From positions 1-8,341 of the forward strand of contig JBFLVQ010000429.1 in assembly GCA_040758525.1 (NCBI GenBank): a stretch of 8,341 bases of DNA, read 5' to 3'. A program made the position numbers and the translations under genes. Below the pieces are notes generated by a model. That model worked only from the letters and a program-made list of their open reading frames with translations, was not told where the DNA came from and searched no databases. This stretch comes from JBFLVQ01 sp040758525 (lineage in GTDB: Bacteria; Acidobacteriota; Blastocatellia; Chloracidobacteriales; JADJPF01). Numbering within the stretch: the first letter of the stretch is position 1; each line of letters starts with the position of its first letter. Positions 6,359-8,341 of the stretch are shown here, one piece after another.

Positions 6359-7331
6359 ATGGGTATGATACGAAATATTGAATGGGATGTGGTCGTTATC
6401 GGAAGTGCTAATACCGATTATCTCGGCCACGGACCGAAACTACCAACTCCCGGTAGTTCTGTCGAGGGAGATATATTCCAGCAAGCTACTGGTGGGAAAG
6501 GCGCGAATCAGGCGATCGCCGCCGCGCGATTGGGCGCAAAGGTTGCATTGATTGCTCGCGTCGGCAACGATAGCGGCGGCAATAATCTCCTGGATCAGTT
6601 GGCCATTGAAGGCGTAGACAAGCGTTATGTAATACGCGATGCGCAGATTCCAACTGGCATTGCACTCATTATGGTTGGCGAAAAAGGAGAGAAGCAGACG
6701 CTCTTCTTTCCGGGCGCAAACAGTAATCTTGCTATTGAAGATGTTAATGCCGCAAAGGGAATGCTCGAATCAGCGCGTGTTGTTGGCGCAGACCGGCGTG
6801 CCGGTGGAGACTCTTTTTACCGCAATCAAGATCGCTAAAAAAGCAGGCGCAATAATAGTTCAAGATCCATCTCCTCCTAATGCTTTAACAGATGAATTGC
6901 TCCATCTGGTTGATGTAATCAAGCCTAATAAGAATGAAGCGGAAGTATTGGTCAATATTTCTGTAAGAGATAGCAATACAGCTCGTCAAGCCGCCTTGAA
7001 ATTGTTGAAACGCGGAGTTGGTGCAGTAGCGGTACAGGCTGGTAGTGAAGGCAACCTGCTCGTTTGGCCAAATGGTGAACGCTGGTTGCCGAGATATCCG
7101 GTTAAAAGTGTTGATTCCACCGGCGCCGGCGATGCTTTTGCTGCCGCGCTGGGCGTAGCAATGGCAGAAGGCCGATCATTTGAGGCTGCTGGTCCTTTTG
7201 CCAGTGCGGCAGCAGCTTTGACAACAGCTATTGTAGGAGTACAAGCGGCATTGCCTCGACGTAAAGCTGTATTGGAATTGATCGAGCAATCTGATCCTGA
7301 GAAGCTGATCAGATGTAATATAGCGGCTTGA
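6359..7331 (+). pseudogene. PfkB/ribokinase-family sugar kinase, frameshifted
   Basis: PfkB-family kinases phosphorylate sugars or nucleosides with ATP; this one is closest to ribokinases. The first part reads VVVIGSANTDYLGHGPKLPT (11-30, substrate-side motif), GGKGANQAIAAARLGA (45-60, PfkB signature 1 region) and FFPGANSNL (116-124). At about 6778-6786, after ...LESARVV, the frame shifts by one. As read the protein ends at 6838 after 159 aa, with about 18 aberrant residues. The second frame continues with TGVPVETLF, VIKPNKNEAEVL (family KPNxxE) and STGAGDAFAAAL (7116-7151, anion hole and catalytic base Asp of GAGD), ending at 7331. All catalytic motifs survive across the two frames, so the lesion is recent or a sequencing error. 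GGAAG at 6348-6352 is a modest ribosome site. The probable substrate is ribose or a related sugar. Confidence 0.88.
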
Positions 7332-7369
7332 ACAAATGTTGAGACAAATCGAAGTAGAGGAAGTTTACG

Positions 7370-7669
7370 ATGGCAGCCACCAAGAAAAAGCGGTGGTCGC
7401 AGCGCGTGACCCAGACCAGCAACGCGCTTGACCTGGAGGCTGGAGTATTTACAAAGGAAGATCCCCAGGCCATTGCCCGCTCATTGAAGCGCTCGGCTGA
7501 GCACAGCCACCGCCGAAAGTCTGACCCCTACCGGTCGGCTATGTCGATGTTAACTTTTTATATAAACCGCTCAGGAAAAACTTTGCCTAAAGCACAACGA
7601 ACCAGGCTTGAGGCGGCTAAGGATGAACTGCGTGATCTATATGGACGCCCTCGACGCTCTAGCCGCTAA
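7370..7669 (+). CDS. DUF3175 family protein
   Basis: This 99-aa basic, mostly helical protein appears intact. KRWSQRVTQTSNALDLEAGVF (7-27), EDPQAIARSLKRSAE (30-44), RRKSDPYRSAMSMLTFYINRSG (48-69) and the tail ELRDLYGR match the DUF3175 family, whose function is unknown and which recurs in bacterial stress clusters. Its basic charge fits nucleic-acid binding, but this is inference. GAGGA (7357-7361) lies eight bases before the ATG. It starts 38 bases after the kinase stop, consistent with one operon. Bases 7381-7540 are 61% GC (97 of 160 by hand count), whereas 7541-7660 are 46% (55 of 120), so its first half stands out in composition. Confidence 0.85.
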   Translation: MAATKKKRWSQRVTQTSNALDLEAGVFTKEDPQAIARSLKRSAEHSHRRKSDPYRSAMSMLTFYINRSGKTLPKAQRTRLEAAKDELRDLYGRPRRSSR

Positions 7670-7710
7670 CTCGGCACAGCTTAACAATATCTCTATAATC
7701 TGGAGGTTTT

Positions 7711-7971
7711 ATGAATCCAAAACAGAATGCTGGGCAGAAAAAAGTAAGAACTAAACGTGATAGTGGATTGCCAGGCGGCGGCAAAGGCCGCAAAGATGAG
7801 GTCAAAAGTTCAGGAGTCTATCCAATGTCGAGCCCGGAAGGCGCTTCACCTGATGCCATAACGCAGGGTGAAGCTTCTTTTGGTCAGGGTGAGAGAGGTG
7901 CAGCCGGGTACGAAGATCATGGTGATTTGGAGTTGTTCATTTTTGGCAAGAAAGAGCAATCTAAGAAATGA
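7711..7971 (+). CDS. Small Gly- and charge-rich protein, unknown function
   Basis: This 86-aa protein has GGAGG (7702-7706) four bases before the ATG and is the last gene before a strong terminator. The N-terminal third is basic (QKKVRTKRDS). SGLPGGGKGRKDEV (18-31) is Gly-rich. SGVYPMSSPEGASPDA (34-49) and GEASFGQGERGAAGYEDHG (53-71) resemble motifs of small, probably disordered proteins I associate with similar clusters, but I know no named family. It has no membrane segment or signal peptide. It ends with a Lys-rich tail, FGKKEQSKK. Intactness and context suggest a real gene. Confidence 0.7.
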   Translation: MNPKQNAGQKKVRTKRDSGLPGGGKGRKDEVKSSGVYPMSSPEGASPDAITQGEASFGQGERGAAGYEDHGDLELFIFGKKEQSKK

Positions 7972-7983
7972 GCATAACTGTAT

Positions 7984-8047
7984 AGGGCAACTGAACAATA
8001 GATTAGATTCAGTTGCCCTGATAAATGTTTGTTTCTGTTTTTTATTG
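7984..8047 (+). terminator. Rho-independent-type terminator closing the plus-strand gene row
   Basis: AGGGCAACTGAA (7984-7995) and TTCAGTTGCCCT (8008-8019) form a perfect 12-bp stem with a 12-base loop, 13 bases after the last plus-strand stop. The following bases (8020-8047) are T-rich and include a run of six T, though the run does not start directly after the stem. The opposite strand has no T-tract after the hairpin, so it should act on plus-strand transcripts. Confidence 0.8.
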
Positions 8048-8172
8048 TTGCATTCAAAAAAATGGAGTCATTAGCATTTGCCGTGCAAACCGCAATATAT
8101 AGTATTATAAGAGGATAAATAAAAGATTGAAAATAAAGAAAGCGTAGAAAAAAGATGGCCGAGCAAATTAAT

Positions 8173-8208
8173 GCCGCCTGTAAAAAATCCTGTGAATGAT
8201 TAGGCGGC
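8173..8208. repeat. Short inverted repeat at the 3' end of the right-edge transposase
   Basis: GCCGCCT (8173-8179) and AGGCGGC (8202-8208) are inverted copies separated by 22 bases. The right arm includes the last codons and part of the stop of the minus-strand transposase fragment. It may be a transcript-end hairpin or part of the IS terminus. The true IS boundary cannot be set without its other end. Confidence 0.45.
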
Positions 8209-8340
8209 TAAAGAGTCGAACCCCCAGAAGGAGATCCAACGGTTATTAAGCTCAAGGGTTTTCAAAACAGCCAAAGATTTAGAACCTTTTCTACTCCAAC
8301 TCATGGCCTTGTTTTTCTGGCGGACACCAACAACCTCATT
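8200..8340 (-). CDS. C-terminal end of a transposase (possibly ISKra4-like), continuing past the right edge
   Basis: A minus-strand frame with no start enters from the window edge and gives 46 residues before TAA at 8200-8202. It begins NEVVGVRQKNKAMSWSRKGS and ends ELNNRWISFWGFDSLAA. The pattern of a basic stretch, MxWSxxGS, a short helix of Leu/Val and a final RWxxFW resembles the ends of ISKra4-type and related transposases. Family assignment is tentative because the catalytic core lies outside. It is convergent with the stress genes and separated from them by the terminator. Confidence 0.5.
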   Translation of the reverse strand, partial: NEVVGVRQKNKAMSWSRKGSKSLAVLKTLELNNRWISFWGFDSLAA

Positions 8341-8341
8341 T

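Noticed and set aside
7694..7699. Perfect TATAAT as a promoter -10 for the last small gene
   Set aside because: It lies 11 bases before the ATG, so transcription would start inside or after the GGAGG site. The -35 candidate TCGGCA is weak. Probably chance.

Overview
This is an 8.3 kb bacterial accessory region. Most plus-strand genes have good Shine-Dalgarno sites. Base composition is moderate by eye, and there is no rRNA, tRNA or CRISPR array. The gene families (ferritin-like protein, dienelactone-hydrolase-like enzyme, a second-copy PRPP synthetase, COG1926 phosphoribosyltransferase, erythromycin-esterase-like protein, PfkB kinase, DUF3175) recur together in stress-survival clusters of soil, aquatic and plasmid-bearing bacteria. 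The IS4/Tn5-type transposase would suit Chloroflexota (Ktedonobacteria-like), Acidobacteriota or Cyanobacteria. I cannot fix the phylum from this window.

Layout. Minus strand, left edge: a ferritin-like gene (947-1524) broken by a 1-base frameshift, whose last codons run in frame into a dead IS4-family transposase (1-859) with two in-frame stops and a lost catalytic Asp. The divergent gap 1525-1859 follows. Plus strand: a hydrolase pseudogene (1860-2561), a ribose-phosphate pyrophosphokinase broken by one TAA (2572-3507), an orphan HicB-like protein (3639-3845), an intact phosphoribosyltransferase (3976-4650), an intact erythromycin-esterase-like protein (4666-6027), a small charged protein (6049-6270), a probable broken mini-gene (6287-6356), a frameshifted PfkB/ribokinase-like gene (6359-7331), DUF3175 (7370-7669) and a small Gly/charge-rich protein (7711-7971). 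A 12-bp hairpin terminator (7984-8019) ends the row. At the right edge the 3' end of another transposase enters on the minus strand (8200-8340).

How the genes could work together. A ribokinase-like enzyme would make ribose-5-phosphate, Prs would turn it into PRPP, and the phosphoribosyltransferase would use the PRPP, next to the esterase-like protein. A comparable grouping is known in the Mycobacterium tuberculosis DosR locus, where Rv2030c fuses phosphoribosyltransferase and erythromycin-esterase domains and lies beside the PfkB protein Rv2029c. Here the two candidate PRPP-supplying genes are broken and the two downstream genes are intact.

The strongest signal is serial gene decay. Five of the larger genes carry stops or frameshifts, and in two of them catalytic residues have also been replaced. 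Damage is heaviest in the left 3.5 kb. The island lies between two transposase fragments and seems to be eroding around a conserved core at 3639-6270 and 7370-7971.
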